From Prorocentrum cordatum (Eukaryota > Sar > Dinophyceae > Prorocentrales > Prorocentraceae), in NCBI GenBank assembly GCA_963575745.1, contig CAUYUJ010002093.1, forward strand, positions 1 to 64,000: a DNA stretch of 64,000 bases, read 5' to 3'. A model generated the notes under the pieces. The model did not search any database, was not told the origin of the DNA, and worked only from the letters and a program-made list of their open reading frames with translations. This document shows, piece by piece, positions 24,238 to 35,794 of the stretch (position 1 is its first letter; each line of letters starts with the position of its first letter). The translations under genes were made by a program, and so were the position numbers.

Positions 24238-24665
24238 CCAGGAGGAGGAGGGAGGAGGAGGAGGAGGAGGAGGAGGAGGAGGAGGAGGAGGAGGAGAGGA
24301 GGGAGGGAGGAGGAGGAGGAGGGAGGAGGAGGAGGAGGAGGAGGAGGAGGAGGAGGAGGAGGTGGAGGAGGAGGAGGGAGGAGGAGGAGGAGGGAGGAGG
24401 AGGAGGAGGAAGGAGGAGGGAGGAGGAGGAGGAGGAGGAGGAGGAGGAGGAGGAGGAGGTGGAGGAGAGGAGGAGGAGGAGGAGGAGGAGGAGGAGGAGG
24501 AGGAGGAGGAGGGGAGGAGGAGGAGGAGGAGGAGGAGGAGGGAGGAGGAGGGAGGAGGAGGAGGAGGAGGAGAGGAGGAGGAGGAGGAGGGAGGAGGGAG
24601 GAGGTGGAGGAGGAGGGAGGAGGAGGAGGAGGAGGAGGGAGGGAGGAGGAAGGAGGAGGAAGGAT
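24238..24665. repeat. (GGA)n array, about 430 bp
   Basis: One of the longest purine tracts in the window, with GGAGGAGG/GGAGGGAGG variation. Confidence 0.95.
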
Positions 24666-24832
24666 ACTTTATCTCGCTGACATGGCGGCTCTGCCCAGCA
24701 AGGGCGGCTCGGCGCGTCCAGGCGGGAGCGGGGAGCAGCAGCGACCGCGCGGACGAACTGGGCCGCGAAGACCCCGCCGCCCCTGCTTGAGCACCCCACA
24801 CACAGGCTTTGTGTGCGTCGGCGGCTAGGCAG

Positions 24833-24871
24833 TGGCTGCGCTGGGCGGAAGAGCCGAAGTTGGACGAGCAG
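24833..24871 (+). CDS. Possible 39-nt exon
   Basis: TGGCTGCGC... is framed by an acceptor (CTAGGCAG|) and a GT donor (CAG|GTGCG). It encodes WLRWAEEPKLDEQ in phase 0, the same style as the short phase-0 exons of the carboxylase gene. It is too short to identify and may be chance. Confidence 0.2.
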
Positions 24872-24977
24872 GTGCGAATCAGGCCGCAGTGCACGGGGGA
24901 AGGAGGAGGAACGCCCGGCGACGGCGGGGAGGAGGGAGCCAGGCCTGCTTCCAGCGGGGCCAGGCGGCGGCAGGAAC

Positions 24978-25027
24978 ACCCACCCACCCACCCACCCACC
25001 CACCCACCCACCCACACACACACACAT
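24978..25027. repeat. (CCCA)n then (CA)n
   Basis: Tetranucleotide run passing into CACACA. Confidence 0.95.
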
Positions 25028-25029
25028 GA

Positions 25030-26570
25030 TACGTGCGCTTTGCGCCGAGCGGGCAAGCAGTGACTGGCAGAGGAGAAATCGGATCGGACAGGGGCGCGAC
25101 GGATCAGCAACGAGACCAACTCATGGGGCTTTGCATGATAACGGGAAGAAGGGGATGAGGAAGGGGGATGAGCAAGGTAGTCGAGGGGGAGGGAGACGAG
25201 AAAGAGGGAGACAGAGACAGAGACAGAGAGAGAGAGAGAAATATTGAGAGAAGCAGGATGGACGACGATGAGGAGAGCGAAGTGGAGGGTTCGCAACATG
25301 GTGGACAACATCATATTGAAGCCGCCTGTGTCCGAACGCGGCATGCGATCTTCGTGTCGCCGATTGTCACGACCTTATCAACAAAAAACGAAAACGATGC
25401 AAATTCTTACACGTGGCTGCATGCTTGTTTCAGCGAGATGGCCTGCAACATTCGATAGTTCAGATAGACAGCGTGCCGCACAAACACCGCGCTGACGAAA
25501 TAACGCTAGTGAGGACAACGACCAAGAAGCACAACGCCAACAAACGTAGCACGATCCTGTTCGCCCCCCATCATTGCTATGATGCCACGTGGAGGCTTGG
25601 AAACTGACGAAGGTGTACGAATCACGACGCATCCACTCGGGAATCAACATACGGAAGCGCGCTGCATATACATCGGGGGAGGAAAAGGACACATTGGAAG
25701 CGAATCTGAGCATTAAGAGGAGACGGATAACTTGGCGCAGAGGGACGGGCCTGGACCGGACTGTGGATGATGGAAGACCCGAATGGAGAATCATGGTTGG
25801 GTGGGAAGACGTGAGGGGCGCCGAGGGGGAATATCCGAGACTTCCCCAGCAATGCAGGGCAATGGCGAACAGAAAACATTTCGATATAGGTTTTAGATAG
25901 GTTCAAAAGTAGGTTCGGGAGATAGGTTCGCAAGCATAGTAGGTCCCAGGAAGAAGGTGCAACGCGCGGGGAAAACGTGTCATCGGGCAGATAGCCCCCC
26001 GTTACTGGGTTTGCCAAAGCGCGTCGGCGCAAATGCCGCGGGCAGCTAAGTTGGCGAAGCGAATTCGCCAAACTAGCCCTGGCGAGTGCACCCGGGGACG
26101 TTCCCTGGCCGCGGTAACCTCGCCAAGAAGGTTTGCAATGAAAAACGGCGTCAGGGCTGCATTTCAGGCAGGGGCCGCGACACGTTTCGCGCGATGCACC
26201 CTCGGGCACTAAACATAGAAAATTAACGAGAGCGGCTGCGGAGAAGACCTCCGAAAACACGACCCGCCAGAAAAGCAGTCACGACGATGGGCGACCCAAA
26301 AATCAATTGGGCAGCCCCAGCAACTGGCACGGCGAACAACGCAACTCAAGGAATCCCGGACAAGCCGGGCCGCCACCAACAATCACCCCGTACCAATACC
26401 GTGCCCCGGCGGGGTTCGGACACGCCATGGCTCCTCCTCATTATCACGGCCGCCCCGCCCAAGGTCATTCTGCCCTCCCCAAAGCCACTCGTTATCAATC
26501 ACATCATGCTTCCCATCATCGCCCCCCTTGCCTCACCATCCTCCCCCTCGTCAGCCGCAGCATCCACGTT
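25030..26570. other. No supportable gene
   Basis: Relatively AT-richer unique sequence. A minus frame of 212 codons (25622-26260) is open, but its composition and lack of motifs do not support a protein. A few GATAGGTTC words at 25888-25950 resemble the repeat at 27 kb. Confidence 0.5.
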
Positions 26571-26965
26571 CTCATCCTCCTGCCCCCGATCCTCCCCGCC
26601 CTCCCCGCCCCCCCCTCCTCCTCCTCCTCCTCCTCCTCCTCCCCCCTCCTCCTCCTCCCCCTCATATTCCCCATCTTGTTCCTACCTTTTCCCCCTCATC
26701 CCCCCTTCATCCGCCCCTCATCCTCCGCCCGATCCTCCGGGTCCTCTTGGTCCTCCTCCTCCTACTCCTCTCTCCTGTTCCTCCTTCCTCCTGGCCCTCC
26801 GTTTCCTCGACCTGGCTCTCCTCCTCCTCCTCCTCTTCTTCCTCCTCCACATCCTCCTCCCGGCTCTCCTCATCCACCTCCTCCTCCTCCTCCTCTCCCA
26901 TTCCTCTTCCTCCTCCTCCTCCTCCCCCACATTCTCCTCCACCTCCTCCTCCTCCTACCTTCAAT
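26570..26965. repeat. (TCC)n/(CCT)n array
   Basis: Pyrimidine-rich low-complexity sequence. Plus frames give poly-Pro and poly-Ser. Confidence 0.9.
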
Positions 26966-26990
26966 CCCTGACCTTCCATGCTTCCGAAAA

Positions 26991-27285
26991 CAGTTTGAAG
27001 TAGGTTTGAAATAGGTTTGAAGTAGGTTTGAAGTAGGTTCGAAGTAGGTTTGAAGTAGGTTTGAAGTAGGTTTGAAGTAGGTTTGAAGTAGGTTTGAAGT
27101 AGGTTTGAAACCTACTTTGAGGCCTCCGAAACCTACTTTGAGGCTCCTAAAACCTATTTTGAAGCCTCCGAAACCTACTTTGCGCTACCGAAAACCTACT
27201 TTTGGAATCCGGAAACCTTCTTTGGAACCTACTTTGCAAAAACAAATTCTGCAAACCTACTTTCCGACCTACTTTGGGGGCGCGG
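26991..27285. repeat. 11-bp tandem array facing an inverted degenerate array
   Basis: About ten copies of GTTTGAAGTAG run to position 27110. The sequence then flips to copies of AAACCTACTTTGAGGCCTCC and variants. The turning point near 27100-27118 is a near-perfect palindrome (AAGTAGGTTT-GA-AACCTACTT). The two halves could form a long hairpin. Confidence 0.8.
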
Positions 27286-27289
27286 TTCC

Positions 27290-28980
27290 TTGAAACATCA
27301 GCACACGCTTGCCCGAGCCTTTCCCAGAAGTCGCCCCCGGGGGCGGCGCGCCAAAAAAGGAATCTGCGAAGTACCCCCAGAAGGTGAGCAAACCCAAAAC
27401 ACTTGTAGGTTGCCCCCGACAGGCGGGAGCCCCCCAAAGGGGGCGGTCTCCCCCCCCCCCCGAGGGTCGAGGATCGAGCGCGATTTCGCTGTCGGGCGAC
27501 AAGCGAACGTACCGCGACAGGACAGGGCCTTTTGGCAGCCCCCCCGCTGGCGGGCAGGGGGCCGCCGCCTGGCGCCCTAGGTTCTTCAGAAACCAAACCT
27601 GATGCGGCCGCCCCCCGCCCCCCGGGGCCCCTCCGGGCCCGGCCCGACGGAGGCGCCACTCCCCTTCCGTTTCTCTTTCCTCCTCCCACCTCTCTCCACC
27701 TCCTCTCCTCTTCCACGCGCCCTCATTATTCCAGCCTCCCTCCACCTCCTCCCCCCGGAAACGCCACCTCCCCCCTACCCGCCTTCTGGAGCCCCCCACC
27801 CTCCCGTTTCTGACCTTCTTAACCTTCCTGGTCCTCCCTCTCGCCCCCCCCCCCTCCCCCTTGCTCGGGCCCGCGGCCCTCGCCCCGCCCTCCATGCCCC
27901 ACTTCCCGCTGTGGTCAGACCAAGGGGGAAACGCAATGCCCCCAGATCTCAGGACGGAGGTGGTTTAGAGCGCTTCCTGTTCCAACAACCCCCAGTCTTC
28001 CCTTCGGGGATGGATGCGCCCCTCCCCCCCCCTCCTTCCGGGGCCTGCAATGGGGGGCGGCGGATCGGTGGAGCGCCCGGGACGGTCAAAGATAGAGCCG
28101 GCATGACCTCGCAGAATGCAACGCGGTCTCACAGATGGTTCAAGATAGCCCAAGATGGATCAACATTGTTTCCCGCATGCTCCAAGAAACCCAAATACCG
28201 CTCCGAGACCGCCCCAAGCGGCCGCGGAGCCACCCAATAACACCCCCGAGAAGCCGAAATCTTTCCAAATCGTACGAGACACGAATGAATTGGGCCTTTT
28301 GGTCCATGCGCTTCCGAAGACTTTGGAAGCCTGAAGATAAGCCCCGAAGGAGTCCAGAAGAACCCAAGACAGCGCACTTCACGAATTACTCGGCTGGCTT
28401 GCTAGCAGAAGCCGCGCCTTGCCGGCGGCATTCCAGCATTTCCCCGAGAAGCTTGTTTGGAAAATATCATTACTGACCCGATCCCGACAAGTTACTTTTG
28501 ATATTGTGTTCCCGACAACCTTTCCTGGAAAGCTACTTTTGCACATGAATGTCGCATTCCTTTCCCCTGAAAGTTTCTCGCGGCAATCGGTTTCGCCATC
28601 CTTTCCCTTCGAGTTACCTGCGCCGACCACTGTTGCCAGGCGCGCTGCAGACCTACTTCGCCGACCTACTTCAGGAGCTACTCTAAACCTACTTCATTTG
28701 TTTTGCGCCTCAAGCAAGCCCTGCATTCAAAGGGAAGTCTCGGGGGAATATCATGTTGACAGCACGCAGCTAAAACTCCTCACGCAGTCTGGCGCGCGCC
28801 TGACAGCTGCAGTGGAGGAGAGGGAGGAGAACGTGGAGGAGGGCGGAGGAAGGAGGTGGACGGAGAGCGTCGGCGTTGCCGACGCTCTTGCGGAAAAGGA
28901 GGAGACGGAGCTGGAGCAGGGAGCAGAAAGGAAAAGGGAGGAGACGGACGCGGAAGAAGGAGGAGGAGAAGGAGGAGGGA
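27290..28980. other. No supportable gene
   Basis: Proline- and glycine-rich frames in 27.3-28.0 kb reflect C/G runs. From 28.1 to 28.7 kb the DNA is unique and of mixed composition. Short frames exist on both strands, but none has a motif or a convincing splice context. Confidence 0.5.
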
Positions 28981-28984
28981 GAGG

Positions 28985-29260
28985 AAAAAGGAGGGGAGGG
29001 AGGAAAAGGGACCAATGCAAACTCAAGACTCATCAACGATGTTGCAGTCAACCCTCCCTCCAACCTCCCTCGTCAACCTCCTATAAAAATATGCCTTCGC
29101 TGCGGGAAGAAGTGGGTTAGAAAACAACCGTATGATAATCTACGACCGTGCCAGAACACTATCTCTGGAACTTCAACGCAACGAAACAATATGACGGTTG
29201 CGACCTGACGATTCTGGCAAGATTTACACAGAAGTCGCGAATCAACGTAACCCTGCGCTC
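28985..29260. repeat. Dispersed composite repeat, copy 2, first part
   Basis: Homologous to about 1490-1760 (shared words GGACCAATGCAAAC, CATCAACGAT, GCTGCGGGAAGA, GTTGCGACCTGACGAT, CGCGAATCA). It continues at 31030 after an interruption of about 1.77 kb. Confidence 0.7.
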
Positions 29261-29429
29261 CTGATCGCAATCCCCTGGGGATAATAAAATTCGGGGCCCA
29301 AGGGGGATGTTCAACGTTTCCCCGGAGATCGCCAGATCGCAGCAGAATGATGAATATGATGACGACGATGATGATAAAGATGACCCCGGACGTATAGAAA
29401 TGCAATTAAACAAGAATCAGCAGGATTCC

Positions 29430-30700
29430 TGCGGGAATATGTCGGATTTTTTCCAATCCATCAGACATCCCTCGGGTTCCGCAGGACATCCATAGGATGT
29501 CTTAGGAAATTGTTCTAGGATTCCGTAGGACATCCTGAGGATTCTTTGGGGAATCCATAGGGCCTTCAAGAATGCATAGGATTCCAACAGGATTTCACCA
29601 GATTCCTTCTGGAAATCCACACAATTCCTTCGGACATCCACAACTTGCTTTAAAACATCCATAGGGTTCTTTCGGATATCCATGGGATCCCAGACGAAAT
29701 CCGTAAGGATTCCTTCGGACTGTATACGAATCATTCGGACCATTCGTTTGGAAATCCATCGGGCTCATTAAAAACTCCGTAGGGTCCTTTTAAGGAAATC
29801 CACAGGATGCCAGAGGAAATCCATAGGGATGCCTCAGGACGCCTACAGGAATCCGATGGATATCCATAGGACTCCTTTGGACATCCATAGAATGCCGTAG
29901 GACATCCAAAGTAGTCCCGAGGACATGCCCAGGATTCCTTCGGAAAGCAATCGGATCCCTTAGAAAACCCATAGGATTTCGTGAGAAATCGCAAGGGTTC
30001 CTCTGGAAATCCATCGGGCCCCTTAGGAACGTCAGAGAATCTTTCGGCAATCCATAGCATCCCCTCGGGAATACATAGGTTCCCTTCGGACACGCATAAG
30101 GTTTCGAAGGGCATCCACAAGATCCCTTTCGGAAATCCATTGGATTCCTTTTTTGACATCCTTCGGACCCCCTAGGAACTCAATCGGATTCTTTAGGGCA
30201 TACTTCGGCCTTAGGAACTCCATGAGATTCCAAGGGAAATCCATAGGACGTCTGAGGAAACCTTTTAAGAATAATGCGGAACTCTTGAAGATTCCTGGGG
30301 CAATCCACTGGACCCCTTCGGACATGCACATGCTTCCTAAGGAATTTCATCGGATTCCTCGGGACATCCATGGGATCCCCTCCCACGTTCACGGGGTCCC
30401 TCAGGAGATCCCGAAGTTTTCCTAAAAAAACCTGGGGCCCCTGGAGACGGATTGCAATCCCAAGGAATTCCATGAGATTCCGGAGGAAGCCATTGGGGTT
30501 CATTCGGCAATTATGCGACAATCTGTCGGGCCCCGTCGGAAATACATAAAAAAAAAAACCATCAGATTCACTCGGAAATCCACAAGCCTCCTCCGGAAAT
30601 CCACACGTTTCCTTTGGACATCCATCGGATGTCTTGTAACACCCGTAGGTTCCGCACGAAAAGAATCCTACGGACTCCTGAGAACATCCATCTACGGGAT
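29430..30700. repeat. Degenerate minisatellite, unit about 30 bp
   Basis: Recurring ATCCATAGGATTCCTTCGGA-like words at roughly 30-bp spacing with heavy divergence. The minus strand reads as 10-residue units such as CPKESYGYPS and GFPKE over several frames. It fills most of the gap between the two parts of the composite repeat. Confidence 0.75.
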
Positions 30701-30707
30701 GGCCTTG

Positions 30708-30845
30708 AAGTTCTGACCGTAGCTCGTCTTGGCCTTCGGGGCCCTGCCTGGGAGTTTCGTCTTGGCCGCGCTTCGGCTCAGGTGCTCGAGCGAGGCCTCG
30801 CCGCCAGTCTCGGCCTTCTTGCGCTGCCACTTGGCACCCCCCTGC
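30708..30845 (-). CDS. Possible terminal exon, lysine-rich, unknown
   Basis: On the minus strand an acceptor (AAGAGCAG|G) leads into a frame reading GAKWQRKKAETGGEASLEHL and ending KTSYGQNFKAIP with a TAG stop. The third codon position is mostly G or C, unlike the minisatellite next to it. No upstream exon was identified. It does not resemble carboxylase sequence, so if real it belongs to another gene. Confidence 0.35.
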
Positions 30846-31029
30846 TCTTACGTTTTGTCAGTGCGTCTGATTTTGAATCGGATCGCAACTTCGATTCGCA
30901 ACTCCCCCGTGATTCCGTGATAATCAAAGTCGGCCTTGTCGCCCCTCTTCCCCGACCAAATCTGCATTGGCTGGGGAGATTAAATTATCAGGGGTTACAG
31001 GGGGGTAATTTATTATCAGGGGCATGGGA

Positions 31030-31415
31030 GTAGCTGTCACGCCGGGGCAGTCCTGAATCGTGCCACACTACTTCTGGGACGCCAACTGTAAGTATCCTTG
31101 AAACTGTTCCCCACTGAGAAACGAAGGCGACAACGAAAATCACAATTTGAAAATAGCCACCCCTCCGTCCGTGAAGCTCTTGCAAGCTTTACAACCGAAT
31201 GTGCGCGCGCTCAAGCGAGAACCACCCCCGTCCGTCAAACTCTTGCAACTTTTAATACGAATGCGTGCGGTGCTACGACGAGAACCACATGTTGAAAACG
31301 ACCCGCCCTCCATCCGTGAATATCTTGCAAATTTCAAGCTTCAAAATCATGAATGGTGAGGGCGTCTCATGCGAAATGCTCGGCCAACCCTGCCGACCCG
31401 TCCCGGGGTGCGACA
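31030..31415. repeat. Dispersed composite repeat, copy 2, second part
   Basis: Homologous to about 1790-2195, with three internal units carrying GTGAAGCTCTTGCAAGC and GAGAACCACATGTTGAAA words and the shared end GACCCGYCYCGGGGTGCGAC. No protein is encoded. Confidence 0.75.
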
Positions 31416-31626
31416 AGGAGGAACTACACATAAGGATAAGAGACGGAGGGGGGACGGCGATGAGGAGGAACGATGGAGGAGGACGATGGAGGAGGACGAT
31501 GGAGGGGGGAGGACGATGGAGAAGGACGATGGAGGGATGGGAGCCGCGCGGGGGAACGGGGCACGAAAAAGGAATAGGGTCCCCCAGCTTCGGGGGGTCC
31601 CCTCGCCCACTCCACCAGGCAGGGAC

Positions 31627-31716
31627 CAGCTGGTCTGGGCCAGTGCGGCGGAAGTTGAACTCGTACTTGTACCCTTCGAATGTGATCTCGATGGGAAAGC
31701 TGTTCATGCTGCCGAC
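31627..31716 (-). CDS. Acetyl-CoA carboxylase, exon 6 of those seen
   Basis: A 90-nt phase-0 exon after a textbook acceptor (pyrimidine tract then CCCAG|GTC), with a GT donor after its last codon. It encodes NSFPIEITFEGYKYEFNFRR, then TGPDQL. In eukaryotic multidomain acetyl-CoA carboxylase this is the strand-rich segment just before the biotin carrier domain, whose pattern is hydrophobic-x-hydrophobic, EG, KY, and a basic residue. The next exons, which should carry the biotinylation motif (MKM), were not found in the window. Confidence 0.6.
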
Positions 31717-32275
31717 CTGGGAGAAGGAAGAGGCGGAAAACGAAGTAACAGAGAGGGAGGGCGGGAAACACTGTCGGCGCGTGTGAGAGGCTTTTCCGTT
31801 TGAGTCGTCGTCGTCGTCGCCGCTCCGCCTCAAGCATTTCAGCCCTTAAATGCCTTCCCCGCCGGGGGAGGGGGGAGGCAGGCGGTTTCGGGGAAGTCCC
31901 AGGGCGCGTTCCCGGGGGGTGGGTCCCAAGGGTAGCGGCGTCCCAGAGGTTGTGACCCCCAACCCAGGGAGGAGCACCCCTCCCTGGAAGGAGACTTCGG
32001 CTCCAGAGCGTCAGCGTCGTAGTCGTTATCGCCGTCGCTGTCCCCGTCGCCGTCGTCGTGCCCCTTCCAGGTCCGCGGCAGCGGCCGTAATGCCTTCGCA
32101 ATAAAAATGGAGGTTGAGAGACACACCCATCTAGGAATATGAATTAGCACGGTGAAAATAGAGAGGGATACCTCAAATACGTCTGCATGAACATTTATAA
32201 TACTATAAGCAGGCTGTTTATAAGAAAGGAAACTTCGACCAATCTGCTTGCACTCAGGGGTTCTTAGTTCTCGTT
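31717..32275. other. No supportable gene
   Basis: Intron sequence of the carboxylase gene (minus strand). Short frames only, and an AT-rich tail at 32100-32230. Confidence 0.5.
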
Positions 32276-32279
32276 TGAA

Positions 32280-32660
32280 GAGCTGGGCCTGGATGGCGGT
32301 CTGGCGGCTCCGTGCTCGCCGTCGCCACCCCGTCGCCGCCCGTCGTCTGGGCCAGGCTGGCGGTATGGCGGCTCCGTGCTCGCAGTCGCCGCTCCGTCAC
32401 CGCCTCGCCTCCGCCCGTCATCTGGGCCTGGCTGGCGGTCTGGCAGCTCTGTGGCCGCCGTCGCCGCCTCGTCACCGCCTACAATGTAAGCATAAAACGC
32501 GCTGTCGGCAGGTCTGGAGGCTATGCGGTTGCCAGTCTGGCGGCCATGTGGCTGCCGTCGCCGACCTGTCGCCGCAACAAGGACGGCACCACATAGATTG
32601 CACCATGCGGATTGCACAACACCGATTGCACCACGCAAGTTGCACAAAGCACATGGCACT
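32280..32660. repeat. Tandem repeats of about 69 bp and about 20 bp
   Basis: Three units of about 69 bp (GGCGGTCTGGCGGCTC, CGCCGTCGCC, CATCTGGGCC) are followed at 32595-32655 by GATTGCACCA/GTTGCACAA units. Both lie in a carboxylase intron. Confidence 0.75.
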
Positions 32661-33255
32661 ACATAATTAATCTCGTCTACAAAGAGTATCACCCTGATTC
32701 GGATCTCCCCCCCCGGACTTAACGGGCCACCTTTGCGTATTGCAATTTGCATGCGATTCTGCCCCATCGCCCATCCGAAATATGAACTCGCACCATCCAA
32801 GCCAGGCGTGTAAAGCTCCCCCCCCTCATCCTCTGCAGAAATACAATGCGCGCGCACTCGTCTATCACAAATCATCAGTTACCAAGAGTCCCTGGCAACA
32901 GAAACAACACGATGTGCACGCGCGCGCGTCCTCGAACGAGCAGACCGAAAATTTACCAAAACCCAGAATTTCGCAAAGATTTCATCATTGAGTGCCCCGA
33001 AAACTAAAAAACAAACTCCTTTCTCGTTCCTCCTCCCCCTCTCCCTCCGCCTCCTCCTCCTCCTCGGCGCCGAAGGCGCCGGGGCGGCCGCTGCCGACGC
33101 CGACCGATGCCCACAACGCCGCGGTCGCCGACGACGCCGCCGCCGACGCCGCCGAGGTCGCCGCCGAGGTCGCCGCCGAGGTCGCCGCCGAGCACGACGC
33201 CCCCGACGGCGCCGACGCCGCGGGGGCGCCGCCGCGAGGGCGAGGGAGCGGCCGC

Positions 33256-33315
33256 CTGGCGCAGCAGCCCCAGCTGGCTCTTCTGCAGGTCCGCCAGCAG
33301 GGCGCCCTCGGTCTC
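33256..33315 (-). CDS. Acetyl-CoA carboxylase, exon 5 of those seen
   Basis: A 60-nt phase-0 exon between a CAG acceptor (TATGACAG|GAG) and a GC donor (CAG|GCGGCC). It encodes ETEGALLADLQKSQLGLLRQ. In yeast and human enzymes the corresponding helix ends in a L-Q/E-K/R-GQ motif about a dozen residues before the segment encoded by the exon at 31716, which fits the LQKSQL here. The match is weaker than for the neighbouring exons and rests partly on order, phase and strand. Confidence 0.45.
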
Positions 33316-33369
33316 CTGTCATAGGCGGGCGCCGCGGGGGCGTCGGGTTCGGCGCCGTCGCCGGCCGCG

Positions 33370-33460
33370 GCGTCGGCATCTTGGGCGTCGTCGTCGTCGG
33401 CGGCAGCGGCGGCGGCGGCGGCGACGACGTCGGCGGCGGCGGCGGCGTCGTCGTTCCCGC
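33370..33460. repeat. (GGC/GTC)n microsatellite
   Basis: GC-rich trinucleotide run; a similar GCC/GAC run lies at 33060-33230. Frames are poly-Ala, poly-Gly or poly-Arg by-products. Confidence 0.85.
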
Positions 33461-33689
33461 CAGCTTCGAGGGGGGCCGGGCGTGCCTTCCACCCCTGGAC
33501 GTGCCAGGGCGCCCCCCATCGAGGGCCGACCCGCGGCCAGCATCGATGGGGGGAGGGGAAGGAGGGGGAGGGCAAGCTAGGTGCGCTCGCGTTATATCTG
33601 ACGTCCTACCCTTCCCTCCCATCCCTTACCATGGCGTAGATATCCTCTCTATTCGCATAGTCGAATGTCGAGCAGGGCAGTGATCGCGA

Positions 33690-33880
33690 GAGGGTGCGCG
33701 AGGCATGGTCGAGTACGGCATGGCATGGCGTAGAAGAGCACGGCAGAGCGTAGCATGCCATAGCATGGCGTGGAATTGCGCAGTGAAGCACTGGATGGCA
33801 AAGCATTGCAACACAAAAGATGGCATCGCACAGCGGGGTAGAACACTACACCGCACAGCGTGTCATGGCATGGCGCCAAG
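33690..33880. repeat. Degenerate GCATG/ATGGC repeat
   Basis: Many GGCATGGC, GCATAGC and GCGTAG words at roughly 5-bp periodicity. No gene is seen from here to 34500. Confidence 0.75.
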
Positions 33881-34519
33881 TTCCTTGGAGGGTAAATGGA
33901 TCTTCTTCGAGAGGTCTGGGCCGGTCTGGAGTCGTGGCTCCATGTCTAGCTCCTTGGGCTCCCCGACAAGCTCCACACAAGGCGGCGTTGATGGAGAGCA
34001 CCCGCTGGCTCTGCTTTCAACGTCCCCTCTTAATAGTTCTTGAAAACGACGGCGCCCCAAAGTGGAGGGGGAGGGGCTCCTGCGGCCCTGAAAATCAGCG
34101 AATCGACACCGAATGTGTACCAGTTCCAATGGTTTTTTCGGGGATGCATTTTCTCGATTTGGGGGCCTATTGGGATGACCGCGAAACGCCCGCGCTGCAG
34201 CGGGAGCACGATTTGGAACAACCAGGGGCGCAGAAATGGGGCCAACGCTTCAGCGGGAACAACAGCGTGAACAAAAACCCAAGCGAAAACCCAACTCCAG
34301 GGAATCCTGTAAAAACAATGTGCAGAGGGGGGCCGGACATCTTCCAGACGTCATCAGGGGAGAGAGGAGAGAAGTAGAGTCGTATTCATATTGTGTAACT
34401 GTACAGAAGTGGAGGAGGAGGAGGAGGAGGGATGTGGAAGAAAAAATAATTATCCCAGTGCGACCCTACCCAGGAGTTGGAACCTCTAGGAAAGCGATAT
34501 CAGTATGCAATGCAAAGAT

Positions 34520-34640
34520 GCTGTGCTGCGCTATGCTATGCTATGCTATGTTATGCTCTGCTCTGCTATGCTATGCTATGCTGCGCAATGCTATGCTGCG
34601 CTATGCTATGCTGCGTCGCTATGCTATGCTATGCTATGAT
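34520..34640. repeat. (TATGC)n microsatellite
   Basis: Pentanucleotide run with a few TGCTC and TGCGC variants. Confidence 0.95.
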
Positions 34641-35049
34641 TTTGCTTTGCCTTCGCTTTTGCCTTCACTTTTGCCTTCACTGTTGCTTTTGCTTGGCACC
34701 CAGGGAGCGCAACTGGGGAAACAGCGCGTTTGCTTTTACCTTTGCTGTTGCTTTTTCTTGGCTCCCAGGGGACTGGGGGAACCGCCCGGGGCGCTTTCCA
34801 CTGCCCGGCCCCTTTAAGCTACAGAGTAAGAACCCTTCTAGGCAGAGCCTAGGTAGGGAAAAAGACACGGAGGGAGCATATTCTCCCCATCTTTCACAGA
34901 GGAGTAAGAGCAGATGTCTGGTGCACTGCGGAAGGGCCAACGAACACCCCCGGCGGCTCACGACAGCGCGCAGCCCCGCGACGAAACGCCAGGCCGGGGA
35001 GGACCAAAAGTTGGGGGCCGAGGCGGACGGAGGAGGGGGAGAAACATGA

Positions 35050-35212
35050 GAAGACGGAGGAGGAGGAGGGGGAGGAGGAGGAGGAGGGAGGAGGAGGAGG
35101 AGGAGGAGGAGGAGGAGCAGGTGGCTGTGGAGGAGGAGGAGGAGGAGGAGGAGGAGGAGGAGCAGGAGGCTGTGGAGGAGGAGGAGGAGGAGGAGGAGGA
35201 GGAGGAGGAGGA
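35050..35212. repeat. (GGA)n array with GCAGGTGGCTGT spacers
   Basis: Purine tract in carboxylase intron 4. The plus frame reads poly-Glu. Confidence 0.9.
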
Positions 35213-35337
35213 TCATGCGGAGAAGTGGGAAGACGTTCAGGAGCTTTCTTGGCGAGGGGGAGCGGCTCTGGGAGGGAGCAGGGGCACGGGGGGGGAGGGG
35301 GCGAGCACGAGGCAGGGCTGGTCGGCAGACTTGTGTT

Positions 35338-35484
35338 AAGTCGGGCGTGTCCCCCTACAGGGGGGATTTTGGGCGAAAAATGAGAAATACCAAACATGCA
35401 AAACATACCAACAACAATATTTCCCAGACTATGTTTTAACTGTTTTTGAATATTCCCCCTGTAGAGGGACAGGCCCGACTTAAG
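35338..35484. mobile_element. Short inverted-repeat element, family 2, copy with 9-bp target duplication
   Basis: A 147-bp element. Left end AAGTCGGGCGTGTCCCCCTA, right end CCCCTGTAGAGGGACAGGC then CCGACTTAAG. The termini pair over about 26 bp with few mismatches around an AT-rich interior. ACTTGTGTT occurs immediately before (35329-35337) and after (35485-35493), a 9-bp target-site duplication. Read on plus, the element can be cut as a GT...AG intron (GTCGGG ... TTAAG). A 9-bp duplication is typical of Mutator-like transposons; that link is inference. Confidence 0.85.
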
Positions 35485-35534
35485 ACTTGTGTTGACTGTC
35501 TTCGGTTCAGCGGTGCTCTGGCAGATTCGAGCCG

Positions 35535-35640
35535 AGAGGGTATCAGAGAGAGGGAGAGTGAGAGAAGGTATCAGAGAGAGGGAGAGTGAGAGAGGGGGAG
35601 AGGGGGAGAGAAAGAGAGAGAGAGAGAGATAGTGACGGTG
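35535..35640. repeat. (GA)n-rich repeat
   Basis: GAGAGAGGGAGAGTGAGAGA words, including a duplicated block GGTATCAGAGAGAGGGAGAG. Confidence 0.9.
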
Positions 35641-35794
35641 CTGTGCGAACCGCCCAAACTGCCACATACGCACCCTCTCCAAGGCAGGCGGGACCCGGCG
35701 GGCACAATAATCGTGCGCTCGCTGGCTATTCCGAGATCCTGGAGGCAAGAGAGAAGGACGCGGGACGCGAAGCGAGCAGGGGCCATCCTCTTCA

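Noticed and set aside
25622-26260. A 212-codon minus frame in unique sequence
   Set aside because: No motif, irregular composition, no G/C preference at third positions; most likely chance.
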